Below, piece after piece: positions 45,109 through 57,996 of a DNA stretch of 64,000 nucleotides. This DNA comes from Clitoria ternatea (lineage: Eukaryota; Streptophyta; Magnoliopsida; Fabales; Fabaceae). The position numbers and the translations under genes are program-made. How positions within the stretch are numbered: position 1 is the first letter of the stretch; each line of letters starts with the position of its first letter. Under the pieces are notes generated by a model that was not told the origin of the DNA, did not search any database, and saw only the letters and a program-made list of their open reading frames with translations. The stretch lies in contig CM075669.1 in assembly GCA_037962975.1 (NCBI GenBank), positions 105,168,501-105,232,500 on the forward strand, read 5' to 3'.

Positions 45109-48100
45109 AGCAGAGGTTGCACAAGAGAATGACCTTGTGCAAGGTACATGCTTTATAGGTGAAGTGCTTCTGAATGTGTTATATGATTCTGGAGCCACTC
45201 ACTCATTTATCTTTGAAGATTGTGTGAAGCATTTAAATTTACCATTAACCCCCTTATCTGGTAAAATGATTGTTCTTATTGCTGCTAATGAACCCATAAG
45301 TTCTTTTGTCGTGTGTATGCATTGTCCTATCACCATTGATAGGAGATCCTATCAAGTGGACCTGATTTGTTTACCCTTGATTGACTTGGATATTATTTTG
45401 GGAATGGATTGGCTTGCTGCCATCACGTTCTAATTGATTGCCACAGTAAGTCTATATCCTATGGAGTCACGACACCTAAGCCCTCTCAGCTCAGGAGGTC
45501 TGAGTCTGTTGTTGTTACTTGGGAAGTAACTTCGTTTCAATCTGGAGCGCGAGTGTTTATGGTCCTTGCTAGCACCAAATGTGAGAAGAAGTTAGAGCTT
45601 GATCAGCTTCCAGTTGTTCAAGAATTCCCTGAAGTTTTTCTAAAGGATATACCTGGGATACCTCCAGAAAGAGAAATCGAGTTTAGCATCGATATTTTAC
45701 CCGGTATTGGGTTAATCTCCATTGCTCCGTACTAAATGTTGCCAAAGGAATTAGAGGAACTTAAGAAGAAAATCGAAGAACTTCTGGAGAAAGGATGATT
45801 CAACCCAGCATTTTGCCATGGGGAGCTCTAGTGTTATTGGTAAAGAAGAAGGACGGTAGTATGCATCTATGTGTGGACTACCGTTAGCTAAATAAGGTCA
45901 CGATCGAGAATTGGTATCCTCTTCCACGCATCGATGATTTGATGGATCAGCTGTAAGGAGCAATCATTTTCTCTAAGATTGACTTGAGGTCAGGCTACCA
46001 TCAGATTTGAGTAAAGAAGGAAGATATTCCTAAAATAGCATTTTAGACTCGCTACGGTCAGTACGAGTATCTTGTGATGCCTTTTGGAGTCACAAATGCA
46101 CCCACTATTTTCATGGACTATATGAACCGTATCTTCTACCCGTATCTCGATAAATTCATGGTCGTATTTATCGACGATATTCTAGTGTACTCCAAGAGTG
46201 ATGAAGAGCATGAAGAGCACCTTAGGACTGTTCTGAATACCTTACGTGCAAGAAAGTTATACGCGAAGTTATCCAAGTGCGAGTTCTAGCTAAGAGAGGT
46301 GTAGTTCCTGGGTCATGTTATCTCAGCAGAAGGTATAGCAGTAGATCCCGCCATGATTGAGGTAGTGCTATAGTGGGAAAGGCCGAAGAGCGTAATAGAA
46401 ATCTGTAGTTTCTTAGGTCTTGCCGACTATTATCGTAGATTTATCGAGAACTTCTCTCGAATAGCTTCTTCTTTGACCAAGTTGACTCGCAAGGATTAGC
46501 CTTTTGTGTGGAGCGACAAGTGTGAAAATGGTTTCCTGGAGCTTAGAAAGAAGCTGACTAGTATGCCGGTTCTGATTTTCCCCAATCCTGCTAAACCGTA
46601 TGAAGTATATTATGATGTGTCAGGGTAAGGATTAGGATGTGTGATGATACAAGAAAGGAAAGTAGTGGTTTACACATCTCATCAGTTGAGACCCCATGAA
46701 GTAAATTATTCGACACACAACTTGGAGTTAGCCGCGGTTGTTTTTACCTTCAAAATCTGGAGGCACTATCTGTACAGGACTAAGTTCGAGGTTTTCAGTG
46801 ATCGCAAGAGTTTGAAATACCTTTTCAATCAGAAGGAGCTAAACATAAGGCAACGATTATGACTTCAAGCTTATTAAAGATTTAGGGTTTAGGTCACAGT
46901 TTATTAAAGATTATGACTTCAAGCTTCACTATCATCCGGGAAAGGCAAACGTAGTAACTGATGCGCTCAGCAGGAAAGCATTGCATTTGTCCTACATGAT
47001 GGTTAAGGAGCTTGAGATAGTAGAACAGTTCCGCAATTTGAATCCCGTTGTGTCACCCAGAGCAGGAAGTCTGATGGTTGGAATGTTGAAAGTCTCCAAC
47101 GAGTTTTTAAATCAGGTTAAGGAAGCCCAGTTGACGGATGAGACTCTACTGAAGTAACTCGAGAAGGCAAAGCCTGGAGAATTTGTGTGAGATAAGTAGG
47201 GAGTAATCAGGTATCATGGAAGGTTATGTGTACCTGAAAATGCTGATTTAAGAAGATCCATCCTTAAGGAAGCTCATAAAAGTAAGTATAATGTACACCC
47301 AGGAGCGACAAAGATGTACCAAGACCTAAAGAAAGTGTTCTAGTGGCAGGGAATGAAGAGGGACATTGCTGAATATGTCAGTAAATGCTTGACTTGTCAA
47401 AAGATAAAGGTAGAACAGCAGTGACCGTATAGGAATCTTCAACCTTTGGAGATTCCTGAATGGAAGTGGGACGAGATCACCATGGATTTTGTATCTGGAT
47501 TTCCAAGAACCCCAGCTGGATGTGATGTAATTTGGGTATTTATGGATTGACTTACGAAAACAGCGTAATTCATTTCGGTTAACATGAAGTATTCTTTGGA
47601 GAAGCTCACGCAGATCTACATTAGAGATATAGTTAGACTGCATGGAGTACCAACTACCATTGTATCTGATCGAGATCCCCGTTTCATTTCTTATTTTTGG
47701 GAAAGTTTACAGCAAGCATTGGGAACCTGATTGAAGCTAAGTTCAGCATATCACCCTCAGACAGAAGGTCAGTTTAAGCGTACCATTAGAACTCTTGAAG
47801 ATCTTCTGAGGATATGTATACTTGAGCATGGTGGAAGTTGGCAGGAATATCTACCGCTTGTGGAATTCACCTACAACAATAGTTATCACACTAGCATCAG
47901 GATGGCACTATATAAAGCTCTATATGGAAGAAAATGTCGCACGCCCTTGTGTTGGTTTGAGATAGGAGAGAAGGCTATAATTAGGCCAGAGGTCATCCAG
48001 AAGACAACAGAGCAAATTAAAGAAATTCAAGCAGTGATGAAAACTTCTCAAGACCATCAGAAGAGCTACTACGACAAGCGTCAAAAAGCTCTCAAGTTTG

Positions 48101-48540
48101 AGGAAGGAGACCATGTTTTTCTACGAGTTACTCCTGTGACAGGAGTAGGAAGAGCTCTAAAGACGAAGAAGTTAAGTCCCAAGTATATAGGATCATATCA
48201 AATTCCTGAAAGAATTGGGCCGAGTGCTTATCACATCGCCCTACCTCCTGAATTGTCCAATCTTCATAATGTTTTTCATGTCTCTCAACTCTGAAAATAT
48301 GTACCACATTCTGATCATATCCTAAAACCTAATCAGCTTGATCTTAAAGAAAACCTTACCTATAAGTTGTACCAGTAAAGATTACAGATAGTCGTCTGAA
48401 GCAACTAAGAGGGAAGGATGTATCTTTAGTAAAGGTCATTTGGAGTCATTCTGATGAAGAAGATGCTACGTGGGAGCTTGAGGAAAAGATATGAACTCTT
48501 TATCCTTAATTGTTTGCTAGTACTAGGTGAAATTTTGGGA
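45109..48540 (+). pseudogene. Protease-pol of element B (Tekay-like), heavily decayed
   Basis: This is the continuation of the gag at 12085-13181, resuming right after the duplicated aacgg. Landmarks: protease YDSGATHSF at about 45182-45208; reverse transcriptase FIDDILVYS near 46170-46195; RNase H to about 46860; integrase zinc region near 47270-47400, core near 47480-47830, and GPY-like and chromodomain-like tail to about 48500. At least ten nonsense codons replace Gln, Arg or Trp codons (for example 45885, 45954, 46008, 46287, 46497, 46626, 47341, 47422, 47548, 47728, 48292), with some frameshifts. Residues line up along the whole length with the intact polyprotein of A. The longest open piece is 47731-48294. 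Confidence 0.9.
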
Positions 48541-48550
48541 TGAAATTTCT

Positions 48551-48565
48551 AAAAGGAGGCGAGAG
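48551..48565 (+). other. Element B polypurine tract
   Basis: AAAAGGAGGCGAGAG immediately before the LTR start TGTAACAGCCC. Confidence 0.85.
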
Positions 48566-51500
48566 TGTAACAGCCCAGGTTTTTGTGTTAGGTCCTTGAG
48601 ACCAGTTGTCTGTATTTTGTGATAATTTTTATGTACTGATGAATGGGCTACAACCGACTTGCTTATATGTTTATTTTAAAGAGATTTTGTGAGTATGAGG
48701 CAGAGGTTCTAATTTTAATTATATGAGTAATAGAGATAATTAGGATAACAATAATAATGTGTCTAATAACGTTTTAAAAATGAAGATTTATAAAATAAGA
48801 CATTAAATAATTTAATATAAATAATTAAGTATTTATTTTAAGTTATTAAATTATGTAACTCCCCGATTTGAGCCCAGAAATAATCCATGGGACTTGAGTA
48901 AATTATTTCTATCCCAAAACATCCCTCATATGATTCCTAATAACTCTTGTGAAGAGCCTAATACCCAATTTTAAACAACTAAGCCTAAAAACGTTGATTT
49001 TAAGTTACCCGGGTAAGCCAAAATGCGCATCTGTACGTATTTTGGGCGTAATTTCTTCTCTCAATATTTGATTCCAGTTATTCATGTCCTAAAATCTCCA
49101 TATCAAATTTCTCTACCACTTTTATGTTGACCATAAAGGCCAATTCGCATCCTATAAATCCCCGAAATTAAAACACTACACTAATTCACGTTTTTCAAGC
49201 AACAGCTTGCACTAAGTGTAGTATTTTCTACGTATCTCTCTCATATGACTAAGAAATTGAATGAGGCCTTCACCAAACTTTTTGTAATGTAATTATTCAT
49301 AACTTTGATGAAGAACACAAAGCCCAAATCCCTACCCATTTGGCCCAAAAAATAATCTATGCAGGGAACAAAAATCCCATCACAACCCTGCACCTTTTTT
49401 GTATTTGGGTGATAACTTTCTCAATTCTTAATGGATTGTTTTGTGCTTTATATAAAAATAAAGAGAACAAAATTTTCTATAAATTTTGTGTTCAGTCTAT
49501 TTCTTAATTTGGCTCAGAAGACCCCTTAAACCCATGAGAAAGTTATTGTCCCTACACTTGACACCTCAACTTGCATGCACCATGAACCAATCAAGTCACT
49601 CCATCACTTGGCCACTTATCCTAACCATGCAAAGCCCTTCACCACTTCACCATTAGCTGCTTGTGACATATTTCCCTTGCATGAAAAATCGGTGACACCT
49701 CTCTGACTCACTTGCTTGGTCGTGGGAACTCCTTACCCACCAAGGAGTTCCATGCAAACTTGTCATTTTGGCAAAATCGATGATTGTTCTCTTGTTTCTC
49801 CATTCTTCTAACTTAGAGAAAAATATCCAGCCACCTTCTCCTTCATTTTCTCATGTCTCCTTCATCTAAATCATCATCATCACACTCATCATCATCCATC
49901 CTAAATCATAACACCACACTACAAAATTCAAGATACCACCTTTGATCATCAAATTTCTTCTTCTTCCTTCACCAAACAGCAACATTTTCTCCACCTCCCA
50001 CCAACCAAATTCACATGAACCACTATCCTTCAAGGCATCCATTTCCTTCTTCCTTGATGAAGCCATCCATGGTGGTTTAAAAGAAAATTTTTGGAGTCTT
50101 TACCACCCTTTCTTGGAGACAAAATTTTGGTGGTAAGGGGGGAGTACTTTGCTTAACTAGAACCATAAAATAATACATGCATGGTGAAGTATAAGTATCC
50201 CTTAACACTTATACTTTGATATCTCTTTAAAGTTCTTAGTTTGTATGGTTTGGATCTTGAAAAATCTTTGTGAAAAATATGGACTTTTAAGAGATATCAT
50301 GGTTACACCATAGCTTTATTGAATTCTTTCAATTTTGAAATTTTGATGATAAGATTCTAACTTGTGAATTTTATTGTTGCAGCTTTTTTTGTTGTAACTC
50401 CATGCACGTGATAAATTGTTTAACTATGTGTTGCTTGGCTAAATTGGTGACTTGTGGTGTTAGTGATATTTTAGAAAATATAAAATCTTTTAAAAGGAAT
50501 ATTTTTAAAATAAGTGAACTAATATTGCTACAGGAAAAATTTTATGGTTAGTGAACAACCTAAAAACTTTAAATCCTAATTGTATAAACTAAAAAAAATA
50601 ATTTTCGTGGTTAAAATTGGGTAATATGACTTGATCTTTGAAATTTATGTGACAAAATAAATTTTAATATGAAACTTCAATTCTGGAATTTTTATTAAAC
50701 TAGGAACAAGTGACTTTTGGTTGTAGTAACTAAATAATATATTTATGATATTAAGATAATGATTTGCAAGAGTTTTAGAGAATAATTCTTGGTAAATATT
50801 TGTGATTATTGGTACTGTTGTGCTTTTATATATATTTGAAAAATATTCATGATTATAGAAATGTTATGAAGGTGGTAAAATATAAGAGAATTAAAAAGGG
50901 ACCCAAGTTTAGGCGCGAATAAAACGTTAAAAACAAAAAAAAAACATATTTTGTGGGCAAACGGAGGAAATTGGTGAAACTGTTTTTGAGGAATATTTTG
51001 TCGTATGAAAAATGAAGTTTGAGCAAAAGAAAATACCCAAAGAAGAAAAAAATTGGTTGGGAAAATTTTGACACGTGATTTGTCCTTAAACGCACTTTTA
51101 CGAACGTTAGAAATGACAACATTCGGCATTAATGTACTTTTCGTGTAAGGGCTATTTTCTGGACAGTATTCATTTTAAAATTTACTATATTTAGTTAGTA
51201 TTTTTAAAATTAAACACTTTTGGCTTTGGAATCACTTAAATCAAAATTTTCTAGATAAATACGATGAAAATAATGTTTTGACAAAGAAATGGAATTTTAT
51301 TACTTTGCATCTTTACTTTAGAAAAGAAAGGATTCTTTTATCTTCAATATAAACTTAGGAGAACTACCTTGTTATAATAATAAATTTTATCTAAGGATTT
51401 ACAAAAAATTTTAGAAAGTAAAAATGAATTAAATTCATTTATAATAAGTGAATACAACGAAACAAACTTATAGGTAATTAAGTTTAGTACAATATATTTG

Positions 51501-52456
51501 CTTTTTCTCTCTTAATGGGAAAAACTTGATTTTTCTTAAAATCATATTTTAAGAAACATAATTGAGATTATATTACCCCTTTTTGCTTAGGTATTCTATT
51601 ATATCTTACCAATAAATTAAATATTTTATACTAGAGAATTTCTTACAAGATTCGTTTAGAAAATAACCTTGATATTCTAATGAAAAGAATTTTGGTAATA
51701 TTAAATCTTTGAGACTTAGCACCTACTACACGAAAAGTTTTATAGCTTAAATAATATACACACTTTAAGGACAGATACGCTATGTGAGTTAGGTTCCGTC
51801 TAGAACTCGGGCACCCTAGTGATAAGATGAGCACATGGCATATTGCATTTGGAGTTAAGAAAGGATGTTGGAATATTCCCCTAGAGCTTACAGTGATAGG
51901 TACATTGGAGAAACAGCAGGCATCTCGATCCCCTAAGGGCGGTCTTGGGAGTATATCGGGGACGGACCTCCAATGGCTTGGATTCGTGCCCGACACCGGA
52001 TAGCCTGTGGCAACCGCTGATTTACTTCAACAAGAAGGGGTTTCTGTGGCCGTTGAGTGCCCGTTCTGACGAGATGTTGATTGATCATTGTGTTTATTGG
52101 ACTGCGGATCCTTACCTTTTATAAAAACCAGAACGACGAGAGCTCTGGTCACTCTAGTTGGGTAGGGGAGATAAGGGTGGCAGATTATGCACATGATTAT
52201 TGATATATGTGTGTTTATATGTTGCAGCAGGTTTTGATAATGACAAACAATATTCAAGATCAAGCACAATAATTACGGACAAATCAATTATGTTTAATGA
52301 TGCAAAAATGATGAAAGAAAGATTCAAGGCATTTAAAGAGGCTCAAATCTAGTGAAATAAATTCATCAAAATGCCTAAGGACCAAGACAACATGACCATA
52401 TGCAATAACATGTGAAAAAGAGTACCAAATACATGAAAAATGGACCATCAGCATGT

Positions 52457-52827
52457 TGAATCGATTCCCTAAAACCCCTGAATCGATTCATGCAAAATAA
52501 AAGGCCCAGGATGTGATTTTTTAACACTTGAATCGATTCCCCAACCCCTAAATCGATTCATACAAAATAAAATGCCCAGGATGTGATTTTTCAATACTTG
52601 AATCGATTCCCCAAACCTCTGAATTGATTTATGCGAAATAAAATACCCCAGGATGTGATTTTTGAGTGCCTAAATCAATTCATTTACTCCTGAATTGATT
52701 CATACGTTCTAAATTGCCAAGAAACTTCAAATTTTCATAGATGAATCGATTCATAATACATGTGAATGGATTTATACACTATTTTAAGTATAAATACACC
52801 AAATGAATCGATTCGTGAATAGATTCA
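52457..52827 (+). repeat. Paired palindromes in about 71-bp tandem units, LTR S
   Basis: TGAATCGATTCA and variants start at 52457/52479, 52529/52549, 52599/52620, 52671/52691, 52742/52763 and 52804/52816. Offsets are 22, 20, 21, 20, 21 and 12. The first five pairs repeat every 70-72 bp, the earlier units with an AAATAAAATGCCCAGGATGT-like filler. Confidence 0.9.
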
Positions 52828-53046
52828 TTCAGTGTAAATTTGAATTTCAAATTTTGAAAACTGACAGACTTGCATGATTTTCGGGAAACCTCTCTGTGCC
52901 TCAACATTCAAACATTCTAGCTATAAATTTATAGATTCAAGGTCAGGAAACTTGTGCATAGAAACAAGGAACTTAAAACATGGAATGTTTTATGGATTTA
53001 TGTTTCTGAGGAATTAAAAATTACACAAATTACATGCACCCTTGCC

Positions 53047-53054
53047 TATAAATA
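53047..53054 (+). promoter_or_regulatory. TATA box of LTR S
   Basis: TATAAATA followed by GAAGAGAAGC, about 220 bp downstream of the palindrome array; the same relative order as in K. Confidence 0.7.
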
Positions 53055-55781
53055 GAAGAGAAGCTGAAGGCCAAATGTACAACAAGCAAGCAACGAAAAT
53101 CATATAGCTTCTCCTTCTCTATTCTTAAATTCTTGGCAAAATATTCTCTGTCTCATTTTCTTTGAAATTATTTTTGAGAGTTACTTAGTGAGCAAAATTA
53201 ATTTTGAGTGCTAAAACTTGCATATCCTCTCTTTGATAGTTATTATTTTGAGAAAGCTTTAACTTGTATAACCACTCTTTTGGAGAGTTTTTCTTTGTAC
53301 ACTTAAACACCAAAAATCCTATAATTTAGGGTTGGGTTTCAACCTTGTAAAGTGTGAGATTGAGAGATTCGGTGGGTTACCCTTGTACTTGTGGGAATTG
53401 GATTCTTGAGTGTGGGACACTAGGAAGCTTCAATTGCTCAAAGTTGTAATCTCTAATCTCATAGTGAAATCCTTCAAGTGGGTTGCTTGAAGGCGAGACG
53501 TACACCGGGGTGGTGGAACTCGTTATATTGGTTTGCAAATCTCTCTATCCCTACACTCTTTAATATTTGCTCATATAAATTGCTTGCTTAGTTATTTTGT
53601 TTATAACTTAATTGCTAGAATTCACTTGAATTATTTACATTCTTATATTGCTTGTTATATTATTTATTATCTTCTTTAAGCATAATTATTAAAGAAACAA
53701 TTTCAAAAGCATTCCAAGAAAAATTTTTAATACTCAATTCACCCCCCCCCTCTTGAGTAATTGAGGCCACTTGGTTAACAATATGAGATTGAGGAATGGA
53801 AGTTGGGCGCCATTTCATATTGGTAATGAATTATGACTCATAGTAATTAAATCTAACACATGCATAGTGTAACACCCTGAATTTTATAAAAATGAATAAT
53901 TGATGGAAATGAATAATAAATAATTGTATGTGAGTTGATTTGTGTCCCAAAAATATTAGAATGATTAAATTGGGATTTATTATGGATATTTAGGAATTAC
54001 TGAGATTTAAGGAGTTAAAATTATACCCGATTAGAATTTGGGTGTCGGACCAAGTATCTCCGATTGAGATGCCATTGGTCAGGGCTGTTAAGAATATTAT
54101 TGGGAATCCGAATATATATTCGGAATAATTTTTGGATATAGTTTTGAGCCCGAACTGTAAGCCTATTTGTTATAAAACGGTGAGATTTAATGAGAAGCCA
54201 AATAATGAGAATATTAAATCCCACTTCCTCTTCTCCTTTTCACACCACTTTTCTTCTTCTTTCTATTTCCTTCTCTTCATTCTCCTTCTCCTTTCTCATT
54301 CCTCTCCACTCTTCTCTCCAAAACCTAAGCCATGTGGAGCCTTATTCTCCTCCACCATTTTCGTTTTCATGGAAGCTTGAAGGAGAAGCTTGTGCTGGAA
54401 CTCCTCCTCCTTCTCCCACTCTAATTTCGTGTGGATCTCTCTCTATTGGAAGCTCATGTTGTTTCTTTGGGTGAGGTAAGTTCCTCATCACCCTTTATGA
54501 GCTTTATGCCCTAGATTTTGGGTTCTTGGTATTTGGGGGAGTATTTATGGTATATGGGTTATTGGGAGAGCATTAAATCATGGAAACCCTAAGGTGGGGT
54601 GGCTTAAATGTGAGCCTTCATGAGCATTTAAGAGGGTATTTAAGATTAATGTTGGAAGGTGATGAGAAATAAATGGGTATTAATAAATGTTGTTGGGTTT
54701 TGATGGAAACCCTGGCCCTAAGAATTTGGGGGAAATGGATATAATATGGTTTGAAAGGGTGAATGGAATGTCAATGGGTGATATTTAATGATAAGTTGTT
54801 AATTATAGTGAAGAACAATGATGAACATTGGAGATAACCCTCAATGGTAGAATAAATAGGATATGTATATTGGTTGGTAAATTGATAGGCCATGATTTGT
54901 GTCATTAGATTTGTTAATTAAGGATGGCTTTAAAGAGGCAAGGATAATTTATGTTAAGCTCTAAGTGACAATGATGATGTTTGAAGGATTGATGTGATAT
55001 GGGATTGCCTTATGGAATGGATGAGATGATGATGATGTTGAGTTTAGTTACCCTTAAGATCTAGAGGATCTTGGCTTTGGGAAAGGAATTCCCGAAGCCT
55101 AATACAATTGCATAAATTGGAGTTTAACAAGTCTAGGACTTGATGATAAGCTAGAAAATGTTTAAAAATTAGGAGGAATGCCTTGTGATGGCTTATTAAT
55201 TGTATGAATGCATATGTATATTATGTAGATCGTATTCCGGGTGATACGATGGAGCTTTTGGAGCATTGGAACCGTTTCGGCTCTTCCCTCAAGGTAGAAG
55301 AGGAGTTAACATTCAAATCACATGAGTAAATTGATAGTAGTTGTTGTATGTGATTGATACTCATGCTTGCATTGCCATGCATATATGTATTGAATTAATG
55401 AGAATGGCAAATGGTTGAATATGAGGATGATATATGAGAATATGTATTGAATATTATAAAAGTATATACATGTTTAATTTTAATGTCGTGATTGAGAAAT
55501 ATGTCTGAAAATTGAATGATTATCAGGGCTGTCATGTGTAGGAATGAGACGGATGTATGGATGTATATATATATATATATGTAATATGAGAGTGAAAGAT
55601 GTGATTTAAATGTGTGATTAGTAAGTTGAGGTGAGAATTTCTGAGTAAGAATGCCTAGAACCAGTTTGATGTACCCCATATGATGTATGTGACGTGTTAG
55701 ATATGATTAAATTGGCTTTGAATGTGATTTCATATGCTGAGTGGTGAGAGCTTTCATTTTTTGCGTAAGTGCTGATATTCT

Positions 55782-55942
55782 CGCTCAAGCGAGAAGGGAT
55801 CTCGCTCAGGCGAGGATCCCCTGTATCAGTATTATAGATACTGGACTAATTTCACCCAGGCGATGAGGTCTCCGCTCAAGCGAGCTAGAGAGGAATTGCC
55901 ACTGGACCTTTCTCGCCCAAGCGTGTATGAGTGGCTTGAGCG
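55782..55942 (+). repeat. Degenerate inverted-repeat pairs in L 5' LTR
   Basis: CGCTCAAGCG-like units start 55782/55803, 55853/55873 and 55914/55933, with offsets of 21, 20 and 19 bp. The 3' LTR copy repeats them at about 63768-63928 with several C-to-T changes. Confidence 0.82.
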
Positions 55943-56374
55943 AAAGTGTGAAGTCTGATGCTGGGTTGGTGCTCACTCAAGTGAGTGACTGGTATGGTTG
56001 TGTTTAGTCCGAGTGTGATGAGTGTATGGTGAGTAAGTGGGATTCTAAACAAAATTCCCCTTGAGTGGGAACCTTAGAAAATAATTCTATGATGTAGTGG
56101 ATTTCCGAGTGGGCTATGCCAAGGCAGAACCTTCCGAGTGAGGGAATGGATAAAATTCCGAGTGAGAGGTCTCCCCGTGTGATATTCTGAGCAGTGGAGT
56201 TTCGAGTGGAAATTCCTGAGTTCTAGGTAACTCGTTCTGAGTGGAGCCCCTCCGTGTGTGTAATTCTGAGTGGGGATGCCACCGAGTGGGAACACATGGT
56301 GTGTTGTCCAGAAGTATTCTAGAATAACTTCACTCGTGTGAGAATGAAAGGAAGTCAGTTTTTGGAATGAGTTA

Positions 56375-56870
56375 CCGAGTGGAAAACCAAATGACAAAAA
56401 GACTCGGTCTAGAGTATTTTTCTGAGTGGGAACCCGAGGGTGGTGAGTCGATTTTGGTATGAATTTCCGAGTGAGGACCAATCGAGTGATGAATCGGTTT
56501 TAGAGAAATTACCGAGTGTAAGACTGATTGTGATGACTCGAATTTGGAATGAAGTTGTCGAGTGAAAAACTGATTGAGATGACTCGGGTTTGGAATAAAT
56601 TGCCGAGTGAAGGGCCAAGTGAGAGACGAGTCGACTTTGATTGATTTTGCCGAGTAGAAAACTAAGTAAGATGAGTCGGTGTTGAGATGAATTACCGAGT
56701 GAACGGTCAATCATGTGATGAGTCAGTTTTGGAGTAATTAGCCGAGTGACAGACTATGTGAGTGTGAGTCGGCCCTGGAATGATTTAGTTGAATGAAAAA
56801 TGGGTCGGTCTAGATTGTTATGCCAAGTGGGAACCGAGTGTGAGATGATTTGGATCCGGATAAATTTTGC
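56375..56870 (+). repeat. Tandem array with 45-47-bp period in L 5' LTR
   Basis: CCGAGTG-like marks recur at 56375, 56422, 56467, 56512, 56558, 56603, 56650, 56695, 56742, 56787, 56823 and 56870. Most steps are 45-47 bp. Each unit pairs the mark with a later GAGTCGG/TTTGGAATGAATT-type stretch. The CCGAGTGAG core is also the core, inverted, of the 56-bp units of LTR D. Confidence 0.82.
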
Positions 56871-57996
56871 TGAGTGAGAACCGAATAAAAAAATGGGTCG
56901 GATTTGGGGGGACTCTATCAATAGAAACCCGAGTGTTGGGTGCCTTGCTGAGCGAGTGAGCATACGCTCGGCCCTAGGAGTTATTTGTTTAGGCAAGGAG
57001 GCCTCACCCACATTAAGTTATGGGTTGCACTAGCATTGAACTATTTCTGCTTAAGCGAATTGCCTTAGCTGAGTTGCTCGCCCAAGCGAGCTGGCATGGG
57101 ATTTAATTCTAGACGATTTTTGCCCAGGCTCGCTGGCTCCGCCCTAACGAAGCTTGCGTGTCTCGCTCAAGCAAGTTGGTTTTAGCTTGAGCGAAGCTCC
57201 TCCTGTTACTTTCTATTTTTTTCGCTCTGTTTCCCTCTGTCTCGCCCATGTGTAGTGTTTAGCACTCGCTCCAGCGAGTAGGGACTCCGCTTGAGTGAGT
57301 GATTCCCCTGATGGAATATTTCCCCTTCTTTTCTCGGTTTTTATGGAATTGGGTCTTCTTCCCCTTATCCTGTGTGATACCCGAGGGAATGTATGGAGTT
57401 ATAATTATGCCCATAACTTATTTGGGTGGTGATGGATAAAGATTGAGACATTAAGAAAATTTATTTATACCCATAATATATATAATAGGGAACCTGAATT
57501 CTTAACCACCCAGAATGAAATATGTGAGAACAATGTCAAGGATCTGACGTGGATTTATATGATTATACTTTTGAGCGACAATGAACCCTTCATGGGATTG
57601 ATTGAATAGTATGGTGTACGCTAATAACCGAATAAATCAGAGATGACAATTATGATAGGTTAAAAACCACTAAATGAATTTGTTGGGCATAAGTGTGATT
57701 GCCAAATATGTGAATGATGAATATGCCTCGAATAATTTTATGTGTGGATTAACATTATGATACTTGCTATGCCCCTTGATATCCATGTGTGGATTATTAT
57801 GAATGATGGTTGTGGCCATTGGATGCCAATTATTTGAATGATGTGCCTTGAAGGGCTTTAAAAATGATTATGTATGATTATTGAAATGCCAAATTAAAAT
57901 ACCCCTAATTGAGAGGGTGAGATATCCTTGCAAGGTTGTTGTTGAGCATATGCATTATTGCATTGCATTCATGGCATGGCATAGCATTGATACTTT

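Larger units (their letters stand above)
52210..53780 (+). mobile_element. Solo LTR S (1571 bp, copia) in B's 3' LTR
   Basis: It begins TGTGTTTATATG and ends TTGGTTAACA, flanked by a perfect atatg duplication (52205-52209 and 53781-53785). B's other LTR reads straight through this site near 11251-11265, which gives an empty-site control. It is related to the LTR of K at both ends. No internal region is attached. Confidence 0.93.
48566..53867 (+). repeat. Element B 3' LTR, interrupted by S and by L
   Basis: LTR sequence is 48566-52209 and 53781-53867. Positions 50468 onward match the 5' LTR from 9510. At 53867 the LTR is cut by L; the missing end corresponds to about 11340-11888. The stretch 48566-50467 has no partner in the window. 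No gene is present; the small frames near 49.9 kb are LTR sequence. Confidence 0.88.

Noticed and set aside
48566..50467. Host gene in the stretch with no partner in the window (for example near 49.9 kb)
   Set aside because: It lies between B's polypurine tract and the part of the LTR matched at 9510, so it is LTR; open frames are short and motif-free.
54132..54474. Small ORFs of 82 and 94 codons, repeated at 62118-62460
   Set aside because: They are the pyrimidine leader of the L LTR. The repetition is LTR duplication, and there is no sign of coding constraint.
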